The translations under genes were made by a program, and so were the position numbers. Positions 1 through 10,182 of a stretch of DNA of 22,682 nucleotides are shown here, in pieces. Position 1 is the first letter of the stretch. Each line of letters begins with the position of its first letter. Origin of the DNA: Oehlia diaphana (lineage: Eukaryota > Glomeromycota > Glomeromycetes > Glomerales > Glomeraceae). The stretch covers positions 47,338 to 70,019 of the forward strand of contig QZLH01000203.1 of NCBI GenBank assembly GCA_003833135.1, in the 5' to 3' direction. The notes beneath the pieces are model-generated. The model was not told the DNA's origin, searched no databases, and saw only the letters and a list, made by a program, of their open reading frames with translations.

Positions 1-462
1 ACCTAATCAACACTGCATAAATCATCGCACCCCACTGACCCCCTTGCTATAAAATATTTATTTATATTATGCAGAGGGGTGATGATATGGTTACACGGGT
101 CAAGAAGGTAATTTTTGCATCGGGGATTTGTCCGGGATTAATAATGTCAGGATATTCGATTAAAATAATAGATATGATTCTAAATCAAAAAACAAAATCG
201 GTTAGGATATTTACAAAATAATATATTTATTTGTTCGCCTATTTTTTTTTTTTTTTCTTAAAAAAGATTTCAATTCATTCATTTGTTATCATGAAAATAT
301 TAAAAAATAAAATATTTAAATTTTTTATTTAAAAAGAAAAGTTCATCTAAAATTCCAAAAAAAGAAGAAAATGATAAAAATGATGACATTAATGATATTA
401 ACGTTTCAACAAATGATAAAACCATTAATAATAAAAAAGATGATGATGATATTACTAAACAA
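1..462. other. Leader region of the kinase gene; no firm feature
   Basis: This stretch is AT-rich and has a T run near 242-256. A frame in phase with the kinase start at 463 stays open back to 304. Its codons (337-462) are Lys/Asp/Asn-rich and look like the low-complexity leader often seen in front of such kinases, but it contains no ATG before 463. An AG at 335-336 could be a splice acceptor. A candidate first exon would run from the ATG at 69 to about 107, ending at a GTAATT donor, and it would join in phase. That would need a 229-base intron, longer than any other in the window, so it is only a possibility. I see nothing else here. Confidence 0.35.
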
Positions 463-2130
463 ATGGAAAAAATAATTGAAAATTATTCTAAAGAATTTAA
501 ATTTGGAAAATTAAATAAAGATGTAATTATAGATTATTACAAAAAAAATGGAAATTTTAATACAAAAGGAATAGATCCATATGAAATGTCTAATATGTTT
601 AAATTATTTGATAATTGTTTAGAATGTGGTAAAACAAATACTTATAAAGATTGGTGTCAAGAATGTAATTCTCAAAGATTTCAAAAAAATTTTTCAAATT
701 GGACGAGCGGAAATAAATTTATAGATAATTTTATTCAAAAAAGTCAATTACGAGCAAGAAATTATAATGAAGTTATGGAATGGATTCCATATAATCGATT
801 TAAAGATATTAAATTTTTAGCTCAAGGTGGATTTAGTACGGTATTTGAAGCAATATGGTTGGACGGTGCGATAGAAAAATGGGATTATGAAAATCAACAA
901 TGGTGTAGACAAGTTCATCTTATTGATAATCCCGACCATCCTGATAGTGGTATTCCCGTAGTTCTTAAAAGCTTAGATAATTCGTCCGATATTAGTGAAG
1001 ATTTTTTATATGAGGTAAACAAAAATATTAAATCTTTATTATTAAAATATTATTAAAATGAGTAATAATATTTATTATTTATTTAGTGGGAAACATGGTT
1101 AAAAGGTATTCATAAATCAATGAATGATACGACCCCATTTATTCAAATAGTTGGTATAACACAGGATCCTGATACATTAAATTATTTGATCATAATGTTT
1201 CTTGCGCCACTCGGTAGTTTAAAAAGTAATTTAAAAATTAAAAAATATAATCCAAATGATAAATTACTAATTTGTTTTATATTTCAAGACAGCTTAACGC
1301 TATTCATAAATTAAATTTAATTCATGGAGATTTTCATAATGGAAATATTCTTTTTTTTAATTATGAACATGGATTAATTAGTGATTTTGGATTATGTAGA
1401 CCTATTGAATCTGTTGCAAGTGATGATGTATTTGGTGTTCTTCCTTATATAGCACCTGAAGTTTTACGTGGTAAACCATATACAAAAGCTGCGGATATTT
1501 ATAGTTTTGGTATTATTATGTGGGAAATGGTATCAGGGATTTCTGCATTTCATAATATTACTCATGATTTGAATTTATCGTTGGAAATTTGTGAAGGTAT
1601 TAGACCAAAAATCGTGAAAGGAACCATGCCTGAATATGTAAAATTAATGAATAGATGTTGGAATAATAATCCTGATAAAAGACCAACAGCAAATGAATTA
1701 TCAAAAATATTTAAAAAATGGTCCGACAAATTTCCAATCGAATTAGATGAAGAAAAAAGAATACCAGTTCCAGGTATAAAGTTTTTTTTTTTTTCTTGAT
1801 TTCAGAATATAATTATCTTATTTATTAATAATAATTATTTGATAGAAAATGAATCAGAAGTAATTTATCATCCCGAATCTTATTATTTTAGTAGGAAGAT
1901 AGATTATACAAATAAACTTAATGAAATATTGGCACAAAATGAATTAAGTGATAAAATTGAAATTTTAGATGATAATATTGATGACAATGACTCTTTAGGT
2001 ATGTATAAAAACTTATATATATAGCTATATACGATTTACGAAAAAAAAAAGAAAGTTGTATTTCTTCTTACTTACCATCATTATCTTATTTTTGTTAGAA
2101 AATTATATGATTGAAGATGATTATTATTAA
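463..2130 (+). CDS. Protein kinase (TKL-like) with a CxxC-CxxC N-terminus; one frameshift, possibly a pseudogene
   Basis: This is a serine/threonine-or-tyrosine-type kinase of the TKL-like kind expanded in Rhizophagus. Exons are 463-1014, 1087-1773, 1846-1998 and 2099-2130, with introns 1015-1086, 1774-1845 and 1999-2098, all GT-AG. A CLEC...CQEC zinc-ribbon-like pair (about 616-675) precedes the kinase domain. Visible kinase motifs are the Gly-rich loop QGGFSTV (about 823), the ATP-binding Lys in VVLKSL (codon 967), the catalytic HGDFHNGN (Asp codon 1329), DFG (1383-1391), APE (1452-1460) and DIYSFGIIMWE. A C-terminal SRKIDYTNKLNEI segment follows, as I recall from this family. All catalytic residues are present. 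The exon 2 frame is broken between about 1262 and 1272: the upstream frame reads ..NPNDKLL and the downstream frame resumes as LFYISRQLNAIHKLN. This fits loss of one base in an A run. An intron cannot repair it, because no available GT-AG pair gives the right phase. The true start may lie upstream of 463. The family call is strong; the substrate is unknown. Confidence 0.75.
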
Positions 2131-2139
2131 ATGAAAGTA

Positions 2140-2328
2140 GGGATTGGAACTGATTCTGAAAAAAAATCGAAACTAAATAGTAAAATCGATTCTCAAGAAG
2201 AATCGATTCTCAACAATGTAGCGGATTGTAAGCGCTGATCATTTTGCTAAAATCGGGAACTAATTTTGACGCCAGGTCTGACCGTCTATGAAAAAAAAAA
2301 AAAAGATTCGATAATCGATTTCAATCCC
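2140..2328. mobile_element. MITE-like element with terminal inverted repeats and flanking TA (Tc1/mariner type)
   Basis: The left end (GGGATTGGAACTGATT) and the reverse complement of the right end (GGGATTGAAATCGATT) match over most of about 20 bases. Each end is flanked directly by TA (2138-2139 and 2329-2330), the target duplication expected of Tc1/mariner elements. The 189-bp element has no open frame that could encode a transposase. Inside it, the sequence aatcgattctcaa occurs twice in tandem (about 2183-2212), and a run of 14 A lies near the right end. It begins 9 bases after the kinase stop codon, so it probably lies in or beside that gene's 3' UTR. I infer a non-autonomous element; copies elsewhere in the genome would prove it. 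Confidence 0.6.
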
Positions 2329-2330
2329 TA

Positions 2331-3106
2331 AATGAGAGAAATCATTATGTCTTTAGTCATTATTAAATTAAGAAATTTCGTTAGATTTGTTATATAAATT
2401 TATAATTTTAACTATCCAATAAAGGAATTATTATTCAGAATGCTGATTGGTCAGTTGTATTATTGTATATTAACCTAAAACCGCGCTTTAATTAGTTTAT
2501 ATTGGCATTTTTTTACTAGATTTTAGATAAATTAGAATATCTACCTTTTTCCAGTGAATTTTAAGTTAATATAGGGTTTATAGAGTATTCATCTAAAAAT
2601 TAAATAATTTTATATTTCACTGATAAAAATCGAAAATGCATAAAAAATTTAAAATTGACGTTTAGAACACGTGATTTTTCTTTTGCTAGTAAAATTAAAT
2701 GATAATTTTGATGTGCGTATGTTGGATTGTACACCAAAATATACCATAAAGAAAATCAATGAAATTTAGAGCATTAGTTTCATTTTATTATGATTATTAT
2801 GAATGATTCCCAGTAAAATTAATTAGAGAAAGTAATAAAATTTATCGTTAGAAGTTTGTTTAACTTCGCATTGTAGCAATAAAGTTCGTTTAACTTCGCG
2901 TCGAAGTAAAATTATTTATTATTCCGGTTTCACACGTTCTCTTGCACTTAATTTTCAATTTTTAAAAGTTCATTTTTATGTAAGTAATACTTTATTTTAT
3001 GATGCATGCAACATAGAATAAATTTAAGTAAAATTATGATTAAAATACAAAATATTTAATACATTATATTTATTTTAATAGGTTATTATTTATTATTTAT
3101 TAAAAC
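2331..3106. other. Intergenic region between convergent kinase and secreted-protein genes
   Basis: No open frame here looks like a gene. It should hold the 3' UTRs of the two convergent genes. Visible items are a CACGTG box near 2668 and a small cluster of hairpins at 2851-2915, built from two copies of agtt(t/c)gtttaacttcgc 30 bases apart followed by cttcg-cgt-cgaag. The rest is plain AT-rich sequence. Confidence 0.5.
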
Positions 3107-3603
3107 TTATAAATTATTGCGTGCTTGGACAAGACGGTCTTCACGGTCTTTTGGGGTTGCTATTAATAAAAGCAAATAATAATATTTTATTAATTATAAT
3201 CAAAAAAAGAAATTAAACGAATTAAGATTTTTTGTTACTTACTACAAGTGATGGAAGTGCCACGTTTAAGAACTAAAGGTAATGCGAAACATTCCAAAGT
3301 AGCACCACAAGGAAAAAGTACGAATTTATTGACAACTTTGCCATTTTCTATTGTTGGAGCACACATAGCAAATTCTTTATTAATACAGGCTAAATCATTA
3401 ACTTCACAATCTTTATCCGGGGTAAATGATGCGAATTCCTTTTGTAATTTTTCGGCTTCATCAGCATTAGCTTTACGAATTGTGGCAATATCATTTGAAT
3501 TTTCTTGTCTAATAACTAAAGAGGAAGAAAGGGTGGCGAAAGCCAAAATTGCAATAATAGCTGAAATTACGAGGATTTTCATTTTTAATTGAAACATATT
3601 CAA
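3107..3603 (-). CDS. Small secreted six-cysteine protein, CBM19-like (putative chitin-binding)
   Basis: The coding order is 3603-3243, intron 3242-3160 (GTAAGT...TAG, 83 bases), then 3159-3107. This gives 137 residues from the first Met. Without splicing the frame ends in TCSK*, but that TAA lies within a perfect GTAAGT donor. The joined frame instead continues TTPKDREDRLVQARNNL and stops at 3107-3109. A hydrophobic signal peptide follows Met8 (MKILVISAIIAILAFATL), so translation may start at 3582 rather than 3603. The mature part has a charged helix-like stretch (residues 38-58) and six cysteines at 66, 73, 81, 99, 105 and 120, in the order CxxxxxxC, FAMC, LFPCGATLEC, GTSITC. That layout resembles fungal CBM19-type chitin-binding modules and their relatives in AM fungi. 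Secretion is well supported; chitin binding is inferred from the family. There is no catalytic domain. Confidence 0.75.
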
Positions 3604-3920
3604 TTGGTTGGTTTATGTATTTATCAAAAAAAAAAAAAAAAAAAGGTTTTTTAAACGTTAGTTATTAAAGCAAATCTTTTTTTTTTTTTTTTTGTGAAAA
3701 GGATAAAATTATTGATCTTCTTAAAGAATCGACTCTTTTATAAAAAATGGATTAATTCATGCGTGAAGTAATAAAAGACTTGGCTTGTTATATCATACGA
3801 TTTAAATGACAATCAATACCCCTTTTTTTTGCAATATGAAACTTTTTTTGAAAAAAACCTTTATTAACGGATGCTTTTTTTGTGGTTGTAAATTGAAAAT
3901 TTTGAATTATCATATGCATG

Positions 3921-4011
3921 ATAATTTTATAGGTTAGAATTTATAATTGGTGATTTTTTTATTATAATTTCTATTTTAAACAAAGATTTGCCTTATTACC
4001 TATAAAATTAT
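3921..4011. repeat. 14-bp perfect inverted repeat, 63-bp spacer, with nested palindrome
   Basis: The left arm ataattttataggt (3921-3934) is the exact reverse complement of the right arm acctataaaattat (3998-4011). The left arm overlaps a second palindrome, aattatcat-atgc-atgataatt (3905-3926). This could be a very short MITE remnant or a cruciform-forming site; no target duplication is evident. Confidence 0.5.
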
Positions 4012-4383
4012 TGCTGAGATTAATTGATTAATTGACGACTTATTATGAACAAATCTACATCCCTTGCAAATTCCCCCGCAAAAAAAAAAAATAAATAAAT
4101 AAAATTAACAAAAATGTACTTTGATCTCCTTTTTGTATCAAAGTAATTGAATTGATCGAATGATTTTTGAGGGGAGGAATAAGAACACTTTAAAGAGGCG
4201 CAGCGTTCACACTTTATTTAATAAACAGTATATTATTATAAATTTATGATGAAGAACGAAACAATGTTGTTAAAAATTACTTCTGGTAATTTTTATCTTT
4301 GTTAAGTACACTATAAAATCATCTATTATAATATATATATCGTATACTATTTTATTGCCATATAACAATATTAAATATAAAAT

Positions 4384-4748
4384 AAAAATTAAAATAAGGA
4401 ACTGATATTATTTTTTATTTTTATAATTACTAATTAAAAAGGAAATTCTTATGTTTATACCACTCACCCCATATAACTAACCTCTCTCTCCTTCACGTGA
4501 CTAGCATAGTTTGGTGTCATGGTGTCATGGTGTGATGGCTTGCGAATAGTTCGTCCTTGTAATCTTTATCATGAAAAAATAAATGGTGTGATGGGTTAAA
4601 ATTAAAAATTAAAATAAGAAATTGTGATAATTTTTATTTTTAAAAATTACTAATTAAAAAGGAGACTTTTATATTTATACCACTACCTATCTCGCCTTCA
4701 CGTGACTAGCATAGTTTGTGTCATGGTGTTGGTGTCATGGTGTGGTGG
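4384..4748. repeat. Imperfect direct repeat of about 150 bp, offset about 220 bp
   Basis: Copy one (4384-4537) and copy two (4604-4748) share the order aaaaattaaaataag, a T-rich part, attactaattaaaaagga, tttataccact, then cttcacgtgactagcatagttt, and end in short ggtgtcat reiterations. They differ by many substitutions and small indels, so the duplication is not recent. Each copy keeps one CACGTG core. Confidence 0.65.
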
Positions 4749-6470
4749 GTTAATATCACGGTGGTATAATATGTCACACCAACAAAATTGCCGAAATGAC
4801 AAATTTGGTTCAATTCGGAATTAACTAAATTAACTGGGCATGTATTTGCCTAATTACTATGTTAATTCGCTCATGTGTATACTCACCAAATTCTTTTTAT
4901 ACTTTGTTTATCACCGCTCATCCTCACTCATTTAGTAGTGGTAATATGAAGAAATAAATTATAAATGAAATACGAAACAAACTTAAAAAAAGAAAAGCGA
5001 AAAGAAGAAATAGTTTCCCTTCAAATTCACAAGGGTTATTATGAAGGATACCAATTTTTTTTTTTTTTATAAAAAAAAACAAGAAAGAAGTGTTTTTTTT
5101 TCAGATTGTATAATAATTTGCCGTAATAAAAGAAAAAGAGGAATTTAAAGAAAGAACAAACAAAAAAAACTATAATATCTTTGTCTTTTCAAATAACTTT
5201 CCAGATTGTAGAGAAAGCTGGATGCTATTTTTTATTTTTCAGAACCAACCAAAGATTTTCTAGAATTAAACTATAATTCTTCCGCCTACAAACACGGGAT
5301 CACGGGGATTTTCCCCAAACGGCATTTTGAAAAAATTAAAAAAATTTGAATCAACCCGAAATTAAAAGGTATTCATCAATTAAAATAGTTAGACCATGTA
5401 AAGCGAAGGCGTATTGTACCAATTAGGATCTGTTATGGTCAAAACTCGAACTATAGGGCAGCCATGCAAGCAGATCTGCCCAATAAAATTTATCACATTA
5501 AACCTTAATTTGCGCAACATTATATACTTGCCCCATTTTTACATGATTTGTTTCATTGTAACCCTTGTTACTAATTATGCCGGATAATACGTTAATACTT
5601 TTAATACTTTTAATACTGTGCTACGAAAAAATCACACCTTTTCAATCTTAATTAGGAAAAGCAATTTCGTAACCACATAAATCTACAAACAGTTGTATCT
5701 AACATGCATGCTAAACTTTATTAATGTTGCGCAATTTGGAAATATTGATGCCACTAAGCATAAATGTAATACTTTTTTTTTTTACCGAGAAACAAATTTT
5801 AATACTGTGAATATATGGATTTTTGGTGATTAGTTCTTCAATTAAGAAAAATAAAGATTTGTAATATAATTTGACTAATTAAATACCTTGGAATTCCTAG
5901 TACAATATTTCTTTGATGCAGACTTTGCATTCATCACCTGATTTTTTTTTTTTTTATCGAGAAATTATCTCATGAAATTATGAGTTATGACAACGTTGGT
6001 CAAAAATTTAAAATTACCATATGACAATACCAATGACTTTCACTCATTAATGTATTACAAAAAATAAATTAATTTTATGTGCGTGAAGTAATATTCTATA
6101 ATTCTTTTCAGAAAAATCCTTTTTTTAAATATTTAATAAATATAATAATATATCCAAGTACAATATAAATTAATTATTCTTTTCGTCTTAGTGAAACTCT
6201 GTAAGACGTAAATTTAATTCAGGTGATACTTTTAATATAAACAGTATAAGCCGAATAGGATTAAAGTGGGAATATATTATGTATATCTAGAATATGCATT
6301 TTAACCGTTTTTAGATCTTCACAATTAATCAACAAGGTCGTTTATTGCCGAATTAGACATTCGGTTATAATCCTAATACGAAAAAGAAAATAATTTGTGA
6401 CACAAAATAATAATTATTGTCATAGGCTCTAATGCAGTTTAATCGGCCGGATTATTTTTTTTTTTATTTT

Positions 6471-6819
6471 TGTTCTCTTTTCCCTCTTTCCCCATTTTCC
6501 TTTAATAAACTTCACTCTCTCTTACCTCCTCCTTCCATCACTTTCATCATCTCTTTACTTTCTTTCCTCACTTATTGAGTGAAGGATATCCTTCTCTCTA
6601 ATATTACCATAATTGGTCTACTCCTTTCCTTTTTAAATTATCCTTTTCAATACTATTCCCCTGAAATTTTTTTTAAAATATATATAATTTTTTTTTTTTT
6701 TTTTGGAATCTCTCTGGCAGTTTTTCCTTGACCAATTTTTTAATTTGTTTATAGTTTGTTATTAATTATAATTCTAGTGTTAATATAATCTTCTTTTAGT
6801 ATTAATAATATAATACAAT
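6471..6819 (+). promoter_or_regulatory. Pyrimidine-rich core promoter and 5' leader of the chitin synthase gene
   Basis: The coding strand from about 6471 to 6670 is made almost wholly of C and T tracts (ctctttccc, cttcactctctcttacc, ccttctctctaa), followed by a long T run near 6690-6704. Such CT blocks just upstream of the start are typical of well-expressed fungal housekeeping genes. The leader ends in aatataatacaat before the ATG at 6820. No clear TATA box was singled out. Confidence 0.45.
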
Positions 6820-9648
6820 ATGTCAGGTTATCCAGATTATTATCCGAATAATAATAATAATAATAATTATGCTCCCCCTCAACGTCAACGAACGTTTGAT
6901 AATGTACCAAGAGGACTTCCTTCACATCCGAAAAATGCCTACAATAATAATACTCGTGGTGTAGATTTCAATTCTCCTCCTCAAAGACAACAAACTATGC
7001 CACTTCAACGTCAAGTTTCCCCTACTTCTTATAATGCTCCTCCTTATCCACCCGCTAATCAATATGATTATTATGAGGCGCCTCCTGAATCTAATGATTA
7101 TTATTATGATAAAGCTCCTTTAGTTGGTCAAGAAAGTTATAATAATGCTCAATATGGTCAATGGAATGATCATGAAGCTTTGGATTTTAATGAAAAAGTC
7201 AATAAAAGAAAAGTAAGTTCGCGCCCAAAGTATTAATTCATCACGTGTTTATGTTTAATGTTTATTTTTTTTATTAATTTATTTTTTCTTTCTTCCTTAT
7301 CTTCGGTATATTAGTCCGTTCGTCATGTAGAATTGACAAACGGAAATTTGATATTGGATTGTCCAGTACCAGATAAAGTTCTTAAGAACGTTAAATATAC
7401 ATCAGGAGAAGAATATACACATATGAGATATACAGCAGTAACGTGTGATCCAGACGCTTTTGTTCAAAATGGATATTTGTTAAGACCTTATCTTTATAAC
7501 AGAACTACTGAATTAATGATCGTAATGACAATGTACAATGAAGATGATAAATTATTCATTAAGACAATGTCATCAGCCATCAAAAATGTTGCTCATTTAT
7601 GTACTAGAGGTCGATCAAAAACTTGGGGTGAAGAAGGTTGGAAAAAAGTTGTAGTTGTTGTAGTAGCTGATGGACGTAATAAAGTTAATAAAAGAGTTCT
7701 TAAAGTACTTGGAGCAATGGGAGTTTATCAAGATGGAATCATGCTAGATGATGTAGCAGGTAAACCTGTTACGGGTCATTTATTTGAATATACATCACAA
7801 TTGATGGTAGATTCAAGTTTTGATATAAGAGGTTACGATAGATCAATTCCACCTGTTCAAATATTATTTTGTTTAAAAGAGAAAAATGCCAAAAAATTAA
7901 ATAGTCATAGATGGTTCTTTAACGCTTTTGCTGCACAATTAAATCCAAATGTATGTGTTTTATTGGATGTTGGTACAAAACCATCAAACACATCAATTTA
8001 TCATTTATGGAAAGCTTTTGATAGAGAACCTAATATTGGAGGTGCTTGTGGTGAAATTAAAGCAGAACTTGGAAAAGGTTGGAAAAATTTACTTAATCCA
8101 ATGGTAGCATCACAAAATTTTGAATATAAGATGTCAAATATTTTGGATAAACCGTTAGAATCAGTATTTGGTTATATTTCAGTATTACCTGGAGCTTTCT
8201 CAGCTTATCGTTATAAAGCATTACAAAATTCATCTCCTGATAAAGGACCTTTAGCATCATATTTTAAAGGAGAAAAATTGCATGGTAGTGGAGATGCTGG
8301 TATATTTGAAGCAAATATGTATTTAGCAGAAGATCGTATTTTATGTTTTGAATTAGTAACCAAAAAACATGAAGCATGGAAATTAAAATATGTAAAATCC
8401 GCAAAAGCTGAAACTGATGTACCTGATAATGTACCTGAATTTATCTCTCAACGTCGTAGATGGTTAAATGGATCTTTCTTCGCAGCATTTTATTCAATCG
8501 CTCATTTTACACGTATTTTTAGTTCAGGACAACCATTTTATCGTCAAATATTACTTGCAATTGAATTCATTTATAATGCTATTCAATTATTATTCAATTG
8601 GTTTGCTTTAGGAAACTTTTATTTGGCTTTCTTTTTCTTGACTTCTGCTACAACAGCAAATCCAGCTACTGATCCATTTAAAGGTTATGGTAGTAACTTA
8701 TTTGATGTAGCTAGATCACTTTATATTATGGTTATTGTCACAATTTTTATTAGTTCAATGGGAAATCGTCCTCAAGGTTCAAAATGGATGTATACAGGAT
8801 GTATTATTTTATTCGCTATTATTATGGCTACAATGTTATATTGTGCAGGATATACTGTATTTTTATCATTACAACAAGCGAAAAATATTAAATTTAATTC
8901 ATTCGCTAATATAAAAAAAGCGCTTGATACGGCACAATTTAGGGATATAGTGATTTCATTAGCTTCAACATATGGTCTTTATATATTTACTAGTTTGATT
9001 CATGGGGAACCATGGCACATGATCACATGTTTAGTACAATATATTTTATTAGTACCATTTTATGTTAATATTTTAATGGTTTACGCATTCTGTAATACTC
9101 ATGATGTTTCTTGGGGTACAAAAGGTGATAATGGTAATTCTGGTGGTGGTAATGGAGCTCAACCTGTTGATGGTAAAGATGGTAAAAAATTAATGCAAGT
9201 TCAAGTTCCAACTGAAAGACAAGATATCAACGCTATTTATGATAATTTGGTTGGTGAATTAAAAGTTAAACAACATGAAGTTAAAGAACATAGAGATGCT
9301 GCTACCAAAAAAGATGATTATTATAAATTATTCAGAACTAATCTTGTGTTATCTTGGATGTTTTCAAATGCCGTTTTAATTGTTTTCTTCACTTCTAATA
9401 CTTGGAATGATTATATTAAGAGAAATTCTACTGAATCTTCGTATAATCCTTATTTGACATTTGGTAAGTAATTATGTTTACATGAATAATTTTGATTTTT
9501 TTATTTTTTTATTTTTATTATTATTATTTATTAATTAATTATATACATATTTTTTTTTTTATTAGTTTTCTGGTCCGTCGCTGCTTTATCAGCATTTAGG
9601 GCATTCGGTAGTGTCTTGTATTTGATCGCCAGACTATTGTTCGGATAA
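6820..9648 (+). CDS. Chitin synthase (division I, class I-III type), complete
   Basis: This enzyme polymerises UDP-N-acetylglucosamine into chitin at the plasma membrane. Exons are 6820-7212, 7315-9463 and 9566-9648, with introns 7213-7314 (GTAAGT...TAG) and 9464-9565 (GTAAGT...TAG). The protein is 874 residues, a usual length for the family. Residues 1-131 are a disordered Asn/Pro/Gln/Tyr-rich tail with an N8 run. VELTNGNLILDCPVP (about 136-150) opens the conserved chitin synthase N-terminal domain, followed by MTMYNEDD. Catalytic motifs are DVGT (349-352), QNFEY (398-402), EDR (470-472) and QRRRW (510-514), all intact. At least six hydrophobic segments follow QRRRW. The last exon (80 coding bases) supplies the final membrane segment, VFWSVAALSAFRAFGSVLYL. 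Reading through the second donor would end the protein at TFGK and lose that segment. The gene is convergent with RPAP1. The exact class is not resolved here. Confidence 0.95.
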
Positions 9649-10182
9649 TCGTCTCAAAAAGTCTTGAAATATGTTGTTTTTGAGAAATAATGTATATTAT
9701 TAATAACATTGTGTTAAAAAATTTGATCATTTGATCATTACCCTTTAAAAAATCCATCATAAATTCCGCTCATCATCCTCTTTTAAAAAAAATTAAAAAA
9801 TTACACACTTGATCAAAACAAATATCACCATGTAATTCCTCCTCTTATTCCCTCATCATACGTATTTTCGTTTATAGATGTTTCATTTATGTATATCTTT
9901 TTTTTTTTTTTTAAATAATTCTTCCTCACGCATTTTTTCTTTAAATTATTTATTTATTTTCATTTTTTCTTGTTTGTTTATATATTACATTTTATATACA
10001 ACTGTTTCTAGATTTATCTTGTTTTTTTTCTCAATAAAACTGAAAATATCTTTTCAAAAGATAAAAATTACAAATAAATTCTTTTTCTTTATTAAATCCG
10101 TTATCTAGATTAAATAATAAATTCTTTACATGATCAATAATATTACAGCATTATTCTAATTTTTTTTTTTTTGTAAGTATCG
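9649..10182. other. Shared 3' region of convergent chitin synthase and RPAP1 genes
   Basis: No gene is supported. The stretch is AT-rich with T runs (about 9900-9912, 10160-10171) and a doubled ttgatcatttgatcatt at about 9722. The one longish open frame (9878-10108) is Phe/Ile-rich translation of T-rich sequence and has no protein-like character. It should contain both polyadenylation regions. Confidence 0.5.

Larger units (their letters stand above)
3604..6470. other. Long gene-poor intergenic region with repeats
   Basis: About 2.9 kb without a supportable gene lies between two divergent genes. It contains A and T homopolymers of 15-18 bases (about 3628-3645, 3678-3693), an inverted repeat at 3921-4011, a ~150-bp direct duplication (4384-4537 and 4604-4748), a 10-base tandem repeat (taatactttt, about 5592-5618), and a 15-base inverted repeat built on a TGCGCA core (5508-5522 with 5722-5736). 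The promoters of the secreted-protein gene and of the chitin synthase must lie at its two ends. Confidence 0.5.

Noticed and set aside
69..221. 50-codon frame beginning MQRGDDMVTRVKK
   Set aside because: It is short with no recognisable feature; only its first 13 codons might serve as an upstream kinase exon, which is noted separately as unproven.
1226..1288. Possible intron in the kinase (GTAATT...TACTAAT...CAAG)
   Set aside because: Removing it leaves the downstream frame out of phase and deletes residues that belong to the kinase domain, so a frameshift explains the data better.
3248..3592. 114-codon open frame on the plus strand
   Set aside because: It is the antisense shadow of the secreted-protein gene, which has a signal peptide, ordered cysteines and a proper splice site.
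9878..10108. 76-codon plus-strand frame after the chitin synthase
   Set aside because: Its product is almost all Phe, Ile, Leu and Ser from T-rich DNA; it sits in a 3' region and shows no domain.
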